A DNA stretch of 64,000 bases from Deltaproteobacteria bacterium (GTDB lineage: Bacteria; Desulfobacterota_D; UBA1144; Nemesobacterales; UBA2774), in contig JAVKFU010000014.1 in NCBI GenBank assembly GCA_040223695.1, positions 1-64,000 of the forward strand. The letters are read 5' to 3'. The notes under the pieces are model-generated. The model was not told the origin of the DNA. It searched no databases and saw nothing but the letters and a program-made list of their open reading frames with translations. The stretch's first letter is position 1, and each line of letters begins with the position of its first letter. Position numbers and translations under genes: made by a program. This document shows positions 46,792 through 55,243 of the stretch, in pieces.

Positions 46792-47247
46792 TTATTCCTC
46801 AATCCTGTTCACAATCAGCTTTAGCAGGTCATGTCTCGATATCATTCCGATCGGACTGCCGTCCCTCACAACGGGCACTCTGTGCACGTGATGATCGAGC
46901 ATTTTATTTATCGCTTCCGCCAACAAATCGTCTTCTTCCACAGTCACCACAGCAGTCGTCATGATTTGTTTGACCTTAATTCTCCGGGCAGCCTCGTAAG
47001 CCTTCTCCACCCCCTCTTTTGACATCCATTTCCCGAAAAGCCGGGGCGCATATATTCTGGAGAAGGGAATAGCGTGTTCCTTTGCGGCGAAATCGGACTC
47101 GGTTATAATCCCCACAAGTGTGCCGTCGCCGTCTACAACCGGAAGCCCGCCTATATTTTTATCGAGCATCAATCCTGCCGCCTCTTCCAGTGTCTCGTCC
47201 TCGTTTATCACAATTACAGGCTCCGTCATGATTTCTCTGACTTTCAT
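46792..47247 (-). CDS. CBS-domain pair protein
   Basis: 151 residues consisting of two CBS motifs: VREIMTEPVIVINEDETLEEA...GGLPVVDGDGTLVGIITESD and VKQIMTTAVVTVEEDDLLAEA...HRVPVVRDGSPIGMISRHDLLK. Free CBS pairs bind adenine nucleotides and act as energy or ligand sensors; the partner is unknown. The start is the ATG at 47247, eight bases after GGAGG; an upstream TTG is less likely. It is in tandem with the release-factor-like gene. Confidence 0.88.
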   Translation of the reverse strand: MKVREIMTEPVIVINEDETLEEAAGLMLDKNIGGLPVVDGDGTLVGIITESDFAAKEHAIPFSRIYAPRLFGKWMSKEGVEKAYEAARRIKVKQIMTTAVVTVEEDDLLAEAINKMLDHHVHRVPVVRDGSPIGMISRHDLLKLIVNRIEE

Positions 47248-47335
47248 AACCGTTCCTCCGGATTTATTCACAAAATTTTCGAAGTCTATTATTCTATGTG
47301 GGTATAAATTAAAAACAAAGGCTATTGTCAGGAAT

Positions 47336-47548
47336 TTAATATTCCTTTTCTAGGAGGGTTTCTTCCTGCTTTTTGATAAGCTCCTTTCTTTCCTCGCCCA
47401 TATTTCTGACTTTCCCGGCTGCATTTACCGTCTCCCTAAGGTAAGAGGACGACGGATCATTTTTCTCCCTCAATACCCCGAACAATTGAGACAAACCCAG
47501 TACAAGAAGCAATATAACCGTAAGCCATACCGCAGTTTTTAGACTCAT
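47336..47548 (-). CDS. Small membrane protein, hypothetical
   Basis: 70 residues: one N-terminal span (about 5-25, VWLTVILLLVLGLSQLFGVL) and a charged helical tail rich in Glu and Lys that could form a coiled coil. No family recognised and no clear ribosome binding site. Kept because the frame fills the space between divergent genes and has a plausible membrane-protein composition. Confidence 0.4.
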   Translation of the reverse strand: MSLKTAVWLTVILLLVLGLSQLFGVLREKNDPSSSYLRETVNAAGKVRNMGEERKELIKKQEETLLEKEY

Positions 47549-47608
47549 AGACCAAATTATATTATTCTGTCCGGCTTTTTACAACAGTTGTATTTACTTT
47601 TCCTTTTC

Positions 47609-47636
47609 TTGAAAGGGACACAAAAACATTTATAAT
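47609..47636 (+). promoter_or_regulatory. Sigma-70 promoter of bolA, leaderless
   Basis: TTGAAA (47609-47614), 16 bases, perfect TATAAT (47631-47636). The bolA ATG begins at 47644, eight bases after the -10, exactly where transcription should start. No ribosome binding site exists in between. Confidence 0.6.
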
Positions 47637-47643
47637 AATTTTG

Positions 47644-47880
47644 ATGGATCCTAAAGAAATACAGGAAATGATCGAGGCGGGCTTGCCCAGCTTGTCCGTT
47701 CATGTGGATGGTGACGGCACACATTTCGAAGCTGTTATAGTTTCATATGGCTTCGAGGGAAAATCTCTTCTGGAACGCCATCAGATGGTTTACGGAGCGC
47801 TCGGAGACGCGATGAAAGAGAGGATTCACGCTTTATCCCTCAAAACCTACACCCCCGAGCAATGGGAAAAGATAAAATAA
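47644..47880 (+). CDS. bolA: BolA family protein
   Basis: 78 residues from the ATG at 47644. It has GDGTHFEAVIVSYGFEGKSLLERHQMVYGALGDAMKERIHALSL, the BolA fold with a conserved histidine in the RH(Q/R)MVY helix. BolA proteins form [2Fe-2S]-bridged heterodimers with monothiol glutaredoxins, and one such gene follows 69 bases downstream. This pairing makes an IbaG/BolA-type role in iron-sulfur cluster trafficking likely. A TTG one codon earlier also opens the frame. Confidence 0.9.
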   Translation: MDPKEIQEMIEAGLPSLSVHVDGDGTHFEAVIVSYGFEGKSLLERHQMVYGALGDAMKERIHALSLKTYTPEQWEKIK

Positions 47881-47949
47881 AAACTTTTTCTCTAATTTAT
47901 CCCTTGTAAAGTTTTTTAATTCCCTATCAGGTATCAGGAGGCAGACATA

Positions 47950-48264
47950 ATGGAAGACGTAATGAAAAAAATAGAATCACAGGTTAACGGTAATAAAGTA
48001 GTTTTATACATGAAAGGAACCAGGGATATGCCCCAATGCGGCTTTTCGGCCAGGGTAGTGCAAATACTCAATTCCTACGGAGTCGGTTACGAAACGGTCG
48101 ATGTTCTTGCCGATCCCGAAATCAGACAGGGAATTAAAGAGTTTTCAAACTGGCCCACAATCCCTCAACTCTACGTAGGCGGAAAATTCGTAGGAGGGTG
48201 CGATATCTGTGTTGAAATGGATCAGAGCGGCGAGCTTGAGCCGATAATAAAAGACGTCTCCTGA
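47950..48264 (+). CDS. grxD: Monothiol glutaredoxin (Grx4/GrxD type)
   Basis: 104 residues with the CGFS active site (Cys30-Gly-Phe-Ser), the glutathione-binding [21 protein letters not shown] with the cis-proline, and a typical start [16 protein letters not shown] glutaredoxins carry [2Fe-2S] clusters with glutathione and deliver them with BolA partners; bolA is immediately upstream. AGGAGG precedes the ATG. Confidence 0.95.
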   Translation: MEDVMKKIESQVNGNKVVLYMKGTRDMPQCGFSARVVQILNSYGVGYETVDVLADPEIRQGIKEFSNWPTIPQLYVGGKFVGGCDICVEMDQSGELEPIIKDVS

Positions 48265-48267
48265 CCC

Positions 48268-48960
48268 TCAACCCTCAGCCCTGTCAAAATAGTAATCCGA
48301 CAGCTTGTCCCTCAAGAACAGCCTTGCCCTCAATACCCTGGATTTTACCGCAGGGAGCGTAAGTCCGAGTATCTTCGAGATCTCCTTGCTTGTAAGCCCC
48401 TCTACGTCCTTTAAGTGGAAGACTATTCTGTAATCCTCGGGCAGCTCCGAGATAGCCTTTTCAATTATTTCAGTCCCTTCCCTGTTAAGGAGGGCCGAAT
48501 CGGGGCTGTCGCTCCAATCCTTCTCCGCCACTCCCTCAAGCGCACCGTAATCGTTATAGGGTTTGTAGTCATCAAGGCTCAGCTCTTTGTCGTTTATCTT
48601 TCTGCCGTTCCTCAGATACATGAAGCTCGCGTTCGATGCCACCCTGTAAAGCCATGTTGAAAATCTGGCTTCTTCTCGGAAGGTCCCGAGTTTTTCCATC
48701 AGGATTATAAAGACCTCCTGGAGCACTTCCTCAGCGTCATCCGCATTGCCCGTTATTCTATAAGACAGTCTGTACACCTTGTCCCAGTACCTGTTTACTA
48801 ATTCGTTAAACGCGCCCTCGTTCTGCTTGCTCACGTAAAGCCTTACAAGCTCCTCATCCCGGAGCTCGGCAGGATCGAAGTCCTGATCGTCAAAAGCCCT
48901 GCTAATCTTGCTGTTCAGCACGCCTACTGCCCTATCCCTGCTTGAAGTTACGTTATTCAT
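48268..48960 (-). CDS. ECF-type RNA polymerase sigma factor
   Basis: 230 residues from the ATG at 48960, preceded by AGGAGGAG; an upstream start is possible but would overlap the operator. Region 2 is FNELVNRYWDKVYRLSYRITGNADDAEEVLQEVFIILMEKLGTFREEARFSTWLYRVASNASF. Region 4 is LPEDYRIVFHLKDVEGLTSKEISKILGLTLPAVKSRVLRARLFLRDKL. A 40-residue N-terminal extension precedes region 2. There is no anti-sigma gene beside it; instead a TetR gene lies directly upstream on the same strand, and its probable operator overlaps the sigma promoter. Its stop is three bases from the grxD stop, tail to tail. Confidence 0.9.
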   Translation of the reverse strand: MNNVTSSRDRAVGVLNSKISRAFDDQDFDPAELRDEELVRLYVSKQNEGAFNELVNRYWDKVYRLSYRITGNADDAEEVLQEVFIILMEKLGTFREEARFSTWLYRVASNASFMYLRNGRKINDKELSLDDYKPYNDYGALEGVAEKDWSDSPDSALLNREGTEIIEKAISELPEDYRIVFHLKDVEGLTSKEISKILGLTLPAVKSRVLRARLFLRDKLSDYYFDRAEG

Positions 48961-48983
48961 ATCGATTCTCCTCCTGCGTCTAG

Positions 48984-49014
48984 TTAGTTGACCGGTCAGT
49001 CCATACTTTGTCAA
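48984..49014 (-). promoter_or_regulatory. Promoter of the ECF sigma gene overlapped by a TetR-type operator
   Basis: Minus strand TTGACA (49014-49009), 17 bases, TCAACT (48991-48986). A perfect palindrome TGACCGGTCA (48989-48998) covers the spacer and -10. The flank TTAGTTGACC(G/A)GT is shared with the site before the tetR gene. Confidence 0.55.
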
Positions 49015-49038
49015 AAAAAATATATTCAACGAATCATT

Positions 49039-49656
49039 CTAACCGGCGTCATTTTCTTTCTTTTTTATACATAAATTGAAAATCCCTTCTCCCAACCGGT
49101 TAATCATTCCTGGGTCGTTAAAAGTTTTACTCATTAACGATACCCCTTCTATATAGGCGAGGATTGCCTGTGAAGTAGCCAGCGGATCGGTTTCTGCAGG
49201 CAGATCTCCGAGACTTACGGCTTCTCTGATTATATCCTCGAAATACTTTGCCCACTCTCCGAAAATCTCCTCTATTTTCTGCCTGATCGCTTCATCCTGC
49301 GTACTCAATTCAAGCGCAAGATTGCCTATGCTGCATCCGGTCACACAGCCGAAACAATCCTTGGCCGACACCTGATATTCGTATGAGCTTCTGAGTATTG
49401 CGTTGAATTTTTCAATTGTCGACGCTTCGGAATCTAAAACCGGATCGAGCATTTCCTCCCTGAATCTCTTCCACATAACGTCGAGTGCTTCGAGAGTAAG
49501 ATCCCTTTTCGACGGGAAGAAATGATAGAAGCTTCCCTTTTTAACCCCGGAATGCTCACAAAGCTCCTGAACCCCGACTGCGTTGTAGCTTCGCATGCCG
49601 ATAAGCTCTATTGCGCTCTGAATAAGATTTTCTTTTGCGTCGCTAGTGCGTCCCAT
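49039..49656 (-). CDS. TetR family transcriptional regulator
   Basis: 205 residues. The N-terminal helix-turn-helix is GVQELCEHSGVKKGSFYHFFPSKRDLTLEALD. The ligand domain has the subfamily mark GCSIGNLALELS, with two extra cysteines just before it (DCFGCVTGC), which might sense redox or electrophiles; that is a guess. Operator-like sequence sits at its own promoter and at that of the downstream sigma gene (TTAGTTGACC shared), so it probably represses both. Confidence 0.92.
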   Translation of the reverse strand: MGRTSDAKENLIQSAIELIGMRSYNAVGVQELCEHSGVKKGSFYHFFPSKRDLTLEALDVMWKRFREEMLDPVLDSEASTIEKFNAILRSSYEYQVSAKDCFGCVTGCSIGNLALELSTQDEAIRQKIEEIFGEWAKYFEDIIREAVSLGDLPAETDPLATSQAILAYIEGVSLMSKTFNDPGMINRLGEGIFNLCIKKKENDAG

Positions 49657-49665
49657 AAACCACCT

Positions 49666-49714
49666 TTAGTTGACCAGTTGGTAAAATAATAGCCCCTTCG
49701 TTCCATTATGTCAA
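49666..49714 (-). promoter_or_regulatory. Promoter of tetR with operator just downstream of the -10
   Basis: Minus strand perfect TTGACA (49714-49709), exactly 17 bases, TATTAT (49691-49686). The 17 bases at 49666-49682 (plus strand TTAGTTGACCAGTTGGT) repeat the site before the ECF sigma gene and contain an ACCA-TGGT palindrome. This points to autoregulation. Confidence 0.6.
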
Positions 49715-49877
49715 GAGATTTTTTTTCGGAATGAAAATTTAACGCGGAAATCCCGGTTTGTATATCTTCCCTAAGTTCGCATTTCTTATTCGGGGAAAAA
49801 TCTAACTCCCTGAAATAATGCAAGAAATATAGTAATAGGTGCTCAAATATAAAATCAGGGAGACATCTCTCCCTGAA

Positions 49878-51092
49878 TCAGTTCTGCTCGATCAGGCTCT
49901 TTAGAGCGGGAGCGAAATTTGAATCCCTTATTTTAGAAAGGGCCTTCTTTTCTATCTGCCTGATCCGCTCCCTCGTCAAATCGAACTTCTTTCCTATCTG
50001 ATCGAGCGTGAAGCTACTGCCGTACCCTATGCCGAACCTCATTTTAATGATTTCCCTGTCCCTCGTATCCAGCTGACTGAGGGCGCGCTCAACACTCTTC
50101 GGTATCGACACCTCCGCTATTAGAGAGTCCACAGGGGCAGTATCCGAATCGGCGATGCAGTCCATAAACGTCATATCGTCCCCGTTCCAAACCGGCGAGT
50201 CTAGCCTTACCATATTGATTCCCTTACGCGAATCGAGAATCTGTTTCACGTTTTTGGCGCTCATGCCGACGCTGCCCGCGATCTCAGTCGAAAACGGCTC
50301 CCTGCCGTTCTCCTCGATAAACCTGGCGCGCTCGGCCCATACCTTCCCTGCCTTTTCAAGTACATAGGCCGGTATCTTGACAGTCCTCGTCTGATTGAAT
50401 ATCCCTCTTATCATGGATTGATTTATCCACCAGCAGGCATAGGTGGAGAATCTGTAACCCCTTTTGTGATCGAACCTGTCAACGGCTTTAATCAAGCCGA
50501 GGTTCCCTTCCTGTATAAGATCGAGAAACGGTATACCCCTGCCGGTGTATTTCTTCGCCATACTTGCGACAAGTCTCAAATTGGCTTTCACAAAACGGTT
50601 TTTCAGCTTGGCAGCCGTTCCGAGATAGGCTTTGAGGAGAGGCGCCAGCTTTCTCAAACGCTTATCAGCCCCTTTATTCATTCCGGGGTGAAAATAGCGA
50701 TCCCCTGATAACTCTCCGAGTGTTTCGATCAGGCTGTCCGCATCCCCGTCAAGCTCTTCCCCCAGAATTCGCCCGATCTCTTCCCTCAGCCGCCCTGCGC
50801 GGGCTTCACATTCCCTCATCTTCGCCGCGACCTGAATCTCCTCCCTCGGCGTCATCAGGGACTCCGTTCCCACCTCCTTAAAATAATCGTTGACCAGCCT
50901 TAACTCCGGATTTACATCCCGCCCGGATTTATCGGGATTTCCTGCGGGCTCGAAATCAGGCGGCTCAAATTCCTGGTCGAAGTCGCCGCCGTATTGAAGA
51001 AGCTTGTTTTCATGAACGCCCTCTTCATATGAATTAGAGGAATCGGTGTCATATCCGTCCGGCACCGTCTCGTAGGAAGCGGATTTCAGCAT
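49878..51092 (-). CDS. RpoD/RpoS-family sigma-70 factor
   Basis: 404 residues from the ATG at 51092, which follows AGGAGG. An acidic N-terminus (1-75) replaces region 1.1. Region 1.2 is NDYFKEVGTESLMTPREE. After a spacer of about 80 residues, region 2 is ANLRLVASMAKKYTGRGIPFLDLIQEGN...RFSTYACWWINQSMIRGI. Region 3 follows, then region 4 ERALSQLDTRDREIIKMRFG...FTLDQIGKKFDLTRERIRQIEKKAL. The conserved promoter-contacting residues are present, so it should read housekeeping-like promoters. The size and lack of region 1.1 suggest a group 2 (RpoS-like) factor over the main RpoD, but this is not certain. Confidence 0.88.
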   Translation of the reverse strand: MLKSASYETVPDGYDTDSSNSYEEGVHENKLLQYGGDFDQEFEPPDFEPAGNPDKSGRDVNPELRLVNDYFKEVGTESLMTPREEIQVAAKMRECEARAGRLREEIGRILGEELDGDADSLIETLGELSGDRYFHPGMNKGADKRLRKLAPLLKAYLGTAAKLKNRFVKANLRLVASMAKKYTGRGIPFLDLIQEGNLGLIKAVDRFDHKRGYRFSTYACWWINQSMIRGIFNQTRTVKIPAYVLEKAGKVWAERARFIEENGREPFSTEIAGSVGMSAKNVKQILDSRKGINMVRLDSPVWNGDDMTFMDCIADSDTAPVDSLIAEVSIPKSVERALSQLDTRDREIIKMRFGIGYGSSFTLDQIGKKFDLTRERIRQIEKKALSKIRDSNFAPALKSLIEQN

Positions 51093-51147
51093 GATAAATC
51101 CTCCTGACTTATCAATATTAGACCCCCTCAAACTAATACGAGTGGTT

Positions 51148-52473
51148 CTAATAAGAAACTACGTCAGCACCGAGCAGAACGGATTTACCTGTGAAGAAAA
51201 CCCCGGCAATACAAGCGGTCATAAGACATGCGAGTGTGGCCGCAATAAGCGCCCTGAAACCAACGGATGCTATATCCTTTTTCCTCCCGGGAGCGAGCGC
51301 CGCGAATCCCCCGACAAATATTGCCATGGAGGCCAGATGAGCAAAGCCGCAGAGAGCATAGGCGGTAACCACAGGGGAGCGGGGATTTTGAATGAGCCCT
51401 TCTTTCAGGGCAAGCGCAAGGTCCTGGTACGACACAACTTCCGTTACAACAGTGCGCTCGCCGATAATCTTGGAAATCGTGTAGGCATCGGACAAGGGAA
51501 TGCCGATTATGAGAGTAAACGGATAGAACAAATACCCCAGGAGCCCCTTTAAAGACCAGTCTATATTTATACCGATCAGGTCGTTGACATAGCTCCCCGC
51601 GCCAACCGAGAAAAGATCGAGGAGCGCGACCAGTCCCAGCACAGCTATCAGGAGCGCGACGACGCCGATTATAAGCTTCACGCCGTTCTCCGCGCCGTTA
51701 ATTATCGCCTCGAACAAGCTGCTCTCTCTTTCATAATACGGATCGGCATTTACACCCAGCGTCTTCGGAGCCGAGTCTTCGGGCATCACGAGCTTGGACA
51801 TCGCAAGCGCGGCCGGCGCTGAGAGAATCGAGGCCGATATGAGATGAGCCGCGATTGTCGGGAATTCATTCTGAAGACTAAAAATATAAAGGGCCAGTAT
51901 ATTGGAGGATACGGTCGCCATTCCGGCAGTGAGAACAGTGCAGAGCTCGGAGCGCGTCATTTCATCAAGATAAGGTTTTATGGTCAACGCGGACTCGATG
52001 CCGACGAAAATATTGCTCGCCGCGCTTAGTGACTCCGCTCCGGAAATCCTCATCAGTCTCGTAAACGCATAAGAGAATCCCTTTATTACCCTCGGCATGA
52101 TGTTGTAGAAGTAGAGTATGGACATCAATGCGGAGAAGAAGATAATCGTCGGTAGTCCCTGGAAGGCCAGAAAAAACCCGAGCGAGCTCTCTCCGTACTC
52201 GTTCTGTGCTCCGGGCGGGAGCGCGAGCCTGCCGAAGAGAAACTCGGCCCCCGCCGAAGCGGAGTTAAGCACCTTCACCACCACATCATTGAGAAACAAA
52301 AACACCTTGGCTCCGGCAGGCAGCAGAAAAACGAACGCGCCGAAGACGAGCTGAAGCAAAATAGCCCAGATTATAACTCTGTAGTTCACATTCCTTCTGT
52401 TTGTAGATATAAGCCACGCGAATCCGAGAAATATGAATATTCCGAAGAAGCTGACTAGATTATAGACGCTCAT
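51148..52473 (-). CDS. Concentrative nucleoside transporter (NupC/CNT family)
   Basis: 441 residues with 10 or more hydrophobic spans. Family signatures are FLAFQGLPTIIFFSALMSILYFYNIM, ESALTIKPYLDEMTRSELCTVLTAGMATVSSNILALY, and near the C-terminus TAYALCGFAHLASMAIFVGG. CNTs import nucleosides with Na+ or H+ across the inner membrane. The ribosome binding site GAGGAGA precedes the ATG at 52473. It is upstream of the sigma gene on the same strand, 55 bases apart, but they have no obvious functional link. Confidence 0.93.
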   Translation of the reverse strand: MSVYNLVSFFGIFIFLGFAWLISTNRRNVNYRVIIWAILLQLVFGAFVFLLPAGAKVFLFLNDVVVKVLNSASAGAEFLFGRLALPPGAQNEYGESSLGFFLAFQGLPTIIFFSALMSILYFYNIMPRVIKGFSYAFTRLMRISGAESLSAASNIFVGIESALTIKPYLDEMTRSELCTVLTAGMATVSSNILALYIFSLQNEFPTIAAHLISASILSAPAALAMSKLVMPEDSAPKTLGVNADPYYERESSLFEAIINGAENGVKLIIGVVALLIAVLGLVALLDLFSVGAGSYVNDLIGINIDWSLKGLLGYLFYPFTLIIGIPLSDAYTISKIIGERTVVTEVVSYQDLALALKEGLIQNPRSPVVTAYALCGFAHLASMAIFVGGFAALAPGRKKDIASVGFRALIAATLACLMTACIAGVFFTGKSVLLGADVVSY

Positions 52474-52737
52474 AGAAAAATCTCCTCAGGCAATCTTTTA
52501 TCATTTTTTCCCGAATTAAACCAGACAGCGCCCTGACGAAAACGAAATTATACGGCATTTTATATTTATTCAGAAAAAAAACAGGGTAAAAGAAAATGGA
52601 ATAAACCGGGCTTTGATGCTTTATTTTCAGGCCCTGTCTGGGTAGTACAGCCTCTTCGATTATAACTACCTGAGCGCTGCTCTTTAACAAATCCTAAATT
52701 GGTATAAAATATAACGGTCGAAAATCGGAGGAACGTA

Positions 52738-53277
52738 ATGGTAAATAAATACGTACATATATGTGTAATCCTATTTTTCCTCTTATTATTCGGGTGCGCA
52801 GGCCCGACTAATGTCAATGTTTATAAAAAGCCCGAGGCTGCATATTTAAATTACGAAGTCATTCTAATACCCGATTTCAGGAAAACGGATTTGGAATGGG
52901 TGCCTTATGATTCCGGTACGGTAATTGCCGACATGGTGGCCGAAGACCTGAGAAAGGAGGACAGGGTCAAGGTTATAAGCCGCTCGGATTCCGCACTGGA
53001 ATTTAATAACCAGAGGGTGCTCGTAGTTGACGGAGTAGTCAGCGGTTATACGCGCGGTTGTAAATACTGCGAATATGTATTTCAGGGAATAGACGACAAG
53101 GGAAAAATGTCCGTACAGGTCAGGGTTACGCTGGTCGACGAGACCACCGGGAAAATCCTCGCCGATGTGGGAATAGACGGCAGAGCGAAACCGCCCGGGC
53201 ATGGAAGAAGCAAATATATAAGAGTGGTTGATGAAATTGTTAAAGTTATAGAGACCGTTAATAACGGCGCCTCTTAA
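52738..53277 (+). CDS. Hypothetical lipoprotein, DUF4410-like
   Basis: 179 residues. A lipoprotein signal ends in FLLLFGC (Cys20). The mature domain (VILIPDFRKT...VIADMVAEDLRKEDRVKVISRS...VLVVDGVVSGYTRG...VRVTLVDETTGKILADVGIDGRA) alternates strands and helices like DUF4410/CsgG-related outer-membrane-associated proteins. A C-x-x-C pair (KYCEY preceded by GC) may form a disulfide. GGAGG precedes the ATG. It stands alone, function unknown. Confidence 0.7.
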   Translation: MVNKYVHICVILFFLLLFGCAGPTNVNVYKKPEAAYLNYEVILIPDFRKTDLEWVPYDSGTVIADMVAEDLRKEDRVKVISRSDSALEFNNQRVLVVDGVVSGYTRGCKYCEYVFQGIDDKGKMSVQVRVTLVDETTGKILADVGIDGRAKPPGHGRSKYIRVVDEIVKVIETVNNGAS

Positions 53278-53463
53278 CTAAAAATATAAAATAACAATCT
53301 CTTCCGCTCTCGCTGATTCAAACAGAGGTAATCGATAAAAGCCCGGAGTATAGATGGAAATTTTAATTTCATAATCTTTTATAATCTTGTGAAATTTTAA
53401 GCGATTACTTATACTTAGTCATATCCGAATCCAGAGAGAGGCAGGGATTGAGGTGAGGGAGAA

Positions 53464-54477
53464 ATGAAGCTCAAAATACTATTTTTTATACTCGGCACAC
53501 TAACCGGATTTTTCATTGCAAATTCACAGTTTGATCTCGTTATAAGCTCCGCCGCCGCCGTTGTGTTCGGCGCGGCGACAACAGGCATAGTTTGGGGATT
53601 CGAGCAGTTCATGAAAAGATATACGCCCAAGGCTTACCTCGGGGCGGCTATCGGCATGGCTGCAGCATCGTTTACATTTTTTGCGCTTAAAGACGTACTC
53701 GCGGGCCTTTCCATACCTTCGGACATACTCCCGTTTGTAACAGCGGCGTTTTTCCTGATGCTGTTCCATTTCGGTATAAGAGTAGGATTCAGAAAGGGCA
53801 AGGAAGCCGAATACATAGGGAGAAAGCGCATAAGAAAACCCGCGGGGGAGACAAAGATACTCGATACGAGCGTCATTATCGACGGAAGGATTGCCGATGT
53901 GGCCGAAGCCGGCTTTATAAGCGGCACTATGATTATTCCGAAGTTCATAATCAAGGAGCTTCAGCACATAGCCGACTCCTCAGAACCCATAAAGCGAGTG
54001 AGGGGCAGAAGGGGGCTCGATGTCCTTAAAAGGATGCAAAAGGAAATCCCCAACGTCACGGTTAAAATCACCAACCATGACTTTCCGAACATAAAAGAGG
54101 CCGATTTGAAGCTCGTGGAGCTGGCCAGTAAATTAAACGGCATAATCATCACTAATGATTTTAATCTGAATAAAGTTGCCGGCCTTCAGAACGTTAAGGT
54201 CATGAATCTGAACGAGCTTTCAAACGCTTTGAAACCCGTCGTGCTTCCCGGAGAGACAATGACCATTCATGTCGTAAAAGAAGGGAAGGAGGAAAATCAG
54301 GGTGTCGGCTACCTTGAGGACGGCACGATGGTAGTAGTGGATGAAGCCAAGAGGCACCTCGGCGACGAGATTCAGGTCTCCGTGACGAGCGTCCTTCAGA
54401 CACCGACCGGGAGAATGATTTTCTCCAGGGTAAAAGATGAAGGCGGCAAGAATATGGTTTCCGATCTTCATGGCTGA
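53464..54477 (+). CDS. PIN/TRAM domain membrane protein (YacL family)
   Basis: 337 residues. Four membrane spans (about 1-110) are followed by a PIN nuclease domain with acidic residues in ILDTSVIIDGRIADV, FIIKELQHIAD, RRGLDVL and TNDFNLNKVA, and a C-terminal TRAM RNA-binding domain (LPGETMTIHVVKEGKEENQGVGYLEDGTMVVV...). YacL-type proteins are conserved next to ispD in many bacteria; their RNA target is not established. It overlaps ispD by eight bases, so it forms an operon with ispD-ispF. Confidence 0.9.
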   Translation: MKLKILFFILGTLTGFFIANSQFDLVISSAAAVVFGAATTGIVWGFEQFMKRYTPKAYLGAAIGMAAASFTFFALKDVLAGLSIPSDILPFVTAAFFLMLFHFGIRVGFRKGKEAEYIGRKRIRKPAGETKILDTSVIIDGRIADVAEAGFISGTMIIPKFIIKELQHIADSSEPIKRVRGRRGLDVLKRMQKEIPNVTVKITNHDFPNIKEADLKLVELASKLNGIIITNDFNLNKVAGLQNVKVMNLNELSNALKPVVLPGETMTIHVVKEGKEENQGVGYLEDGTMVVVDEAKRHLGDEIQVSVTSVLQTPTGRMIFSRVKDEGGKNMVSDLHG

Positions 54478-55183
54478 ACCGAGCGCTTCCGCGATTATCA
54501 CCGCCGCCGGACTGGGAAAGAGATTCGGCGAAGGTTTACCCAAGCAGTTTATGCCACTTAGCGGTAAACCCGTGCTCATCCATTCCATCGAGGCCTTTTC
54601 AAAATCCCCTTTAGTAGAGGATATTACCCTCGTTGTCCCTGAAAGATGGGTGGAATACACTCGCAGGGAAATAGTAGGGCGTCTTGAAACAGATAAAGTC
54701 GGGAATGTAATAGCCGGGGGGGCCGAAAGGCAGGATTCGGTCGCAAACGGTTTTCAGTCCTTAAACGGGACTCCCGATATAGTGGTCGTTCATGACGGGG
54801 TGCGCCCGTTTGTATCGGTCGAAATAATCGAGGAAGTCATAAACGCGGCTTCAGAGTGCGGCGCAGCGATCGCCGCTCTCCCTTCCCATGATACGGTAAA
54901 GAAATCATCACCCGCTCAATATATCGAAAGCACCCTGCCGAGGGACTCGCTCTGGTTCGCGCAGACTCCCCAGGCCTTCAGGCATGAGATACTGAGGCGG
55001 GCATTCATTAAGGCCTCTGAGGACGGGTTTACGGGTACGGACGAGTCGCTTCTCGTAGAAAGGACGGGGGTTGATGTTAAACTTGTAACAGGCTCTCCAT
55101 ATAATATAAAAATCACCACGGAAGAGGATCTCCTTCTCGGAGAGCTGATTGTGAAAGAGGGGATACACAAAAAACAGGAATAG
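54470..55183 (+). CDS. ispD: 2-C-methyl-D-erythritol 4-phosphate cytidylyltransferase IspD
   Basis: 237 residues from the ATG at 54470, which gives the usual N-terminus AIITAAGLGKRFGEGLPKQF; an upstream start at 54437 lies within the YacL gene. Other marks are IVVHDGVRPFVS and GSPYNIKITTEEDL. It forms CDP-methylerythritol from MEP and CTP. It is followed 60 bases on by ispF, with YacL in front, a common MEP-pathway cluster. Confidence 0.95.
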   Translation: MAEPSASAIITAAGLGKRFGEGLPKQFMPLSGKPVLIHSIEAFSKSPLVEDITLVVPERWVEYTRREIVGRLETDKVGNVIAGGAERQDSVANGFQSLNGTPDIVVVHDGVRPFVSVEIIEEVINAASECGAAIAALPSHDTVKKSSPAQYIESTLPRDSLWFAQTPQAFRHEILRRAFIKASEDGFTGTDESLLVERTGVDVKLVTGSPYNIKITTEEDLLLGELIVKEGIHKKQE

Positions 55184-55243
55184 CGGCGTAACGCCGCGTA
55201 TTATTCTCCCGAGTCAAATAGAGGCTTAAGGTATAGAGGAACC

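Noticed and set aside
49878-51092. Calling the sigma factor rpoS or rpoD outright
   Set aside because: Regions 1.2-4 fit both; lack of region 1.1 favours an alternative factor but the symbol cannot be fixed from this window.
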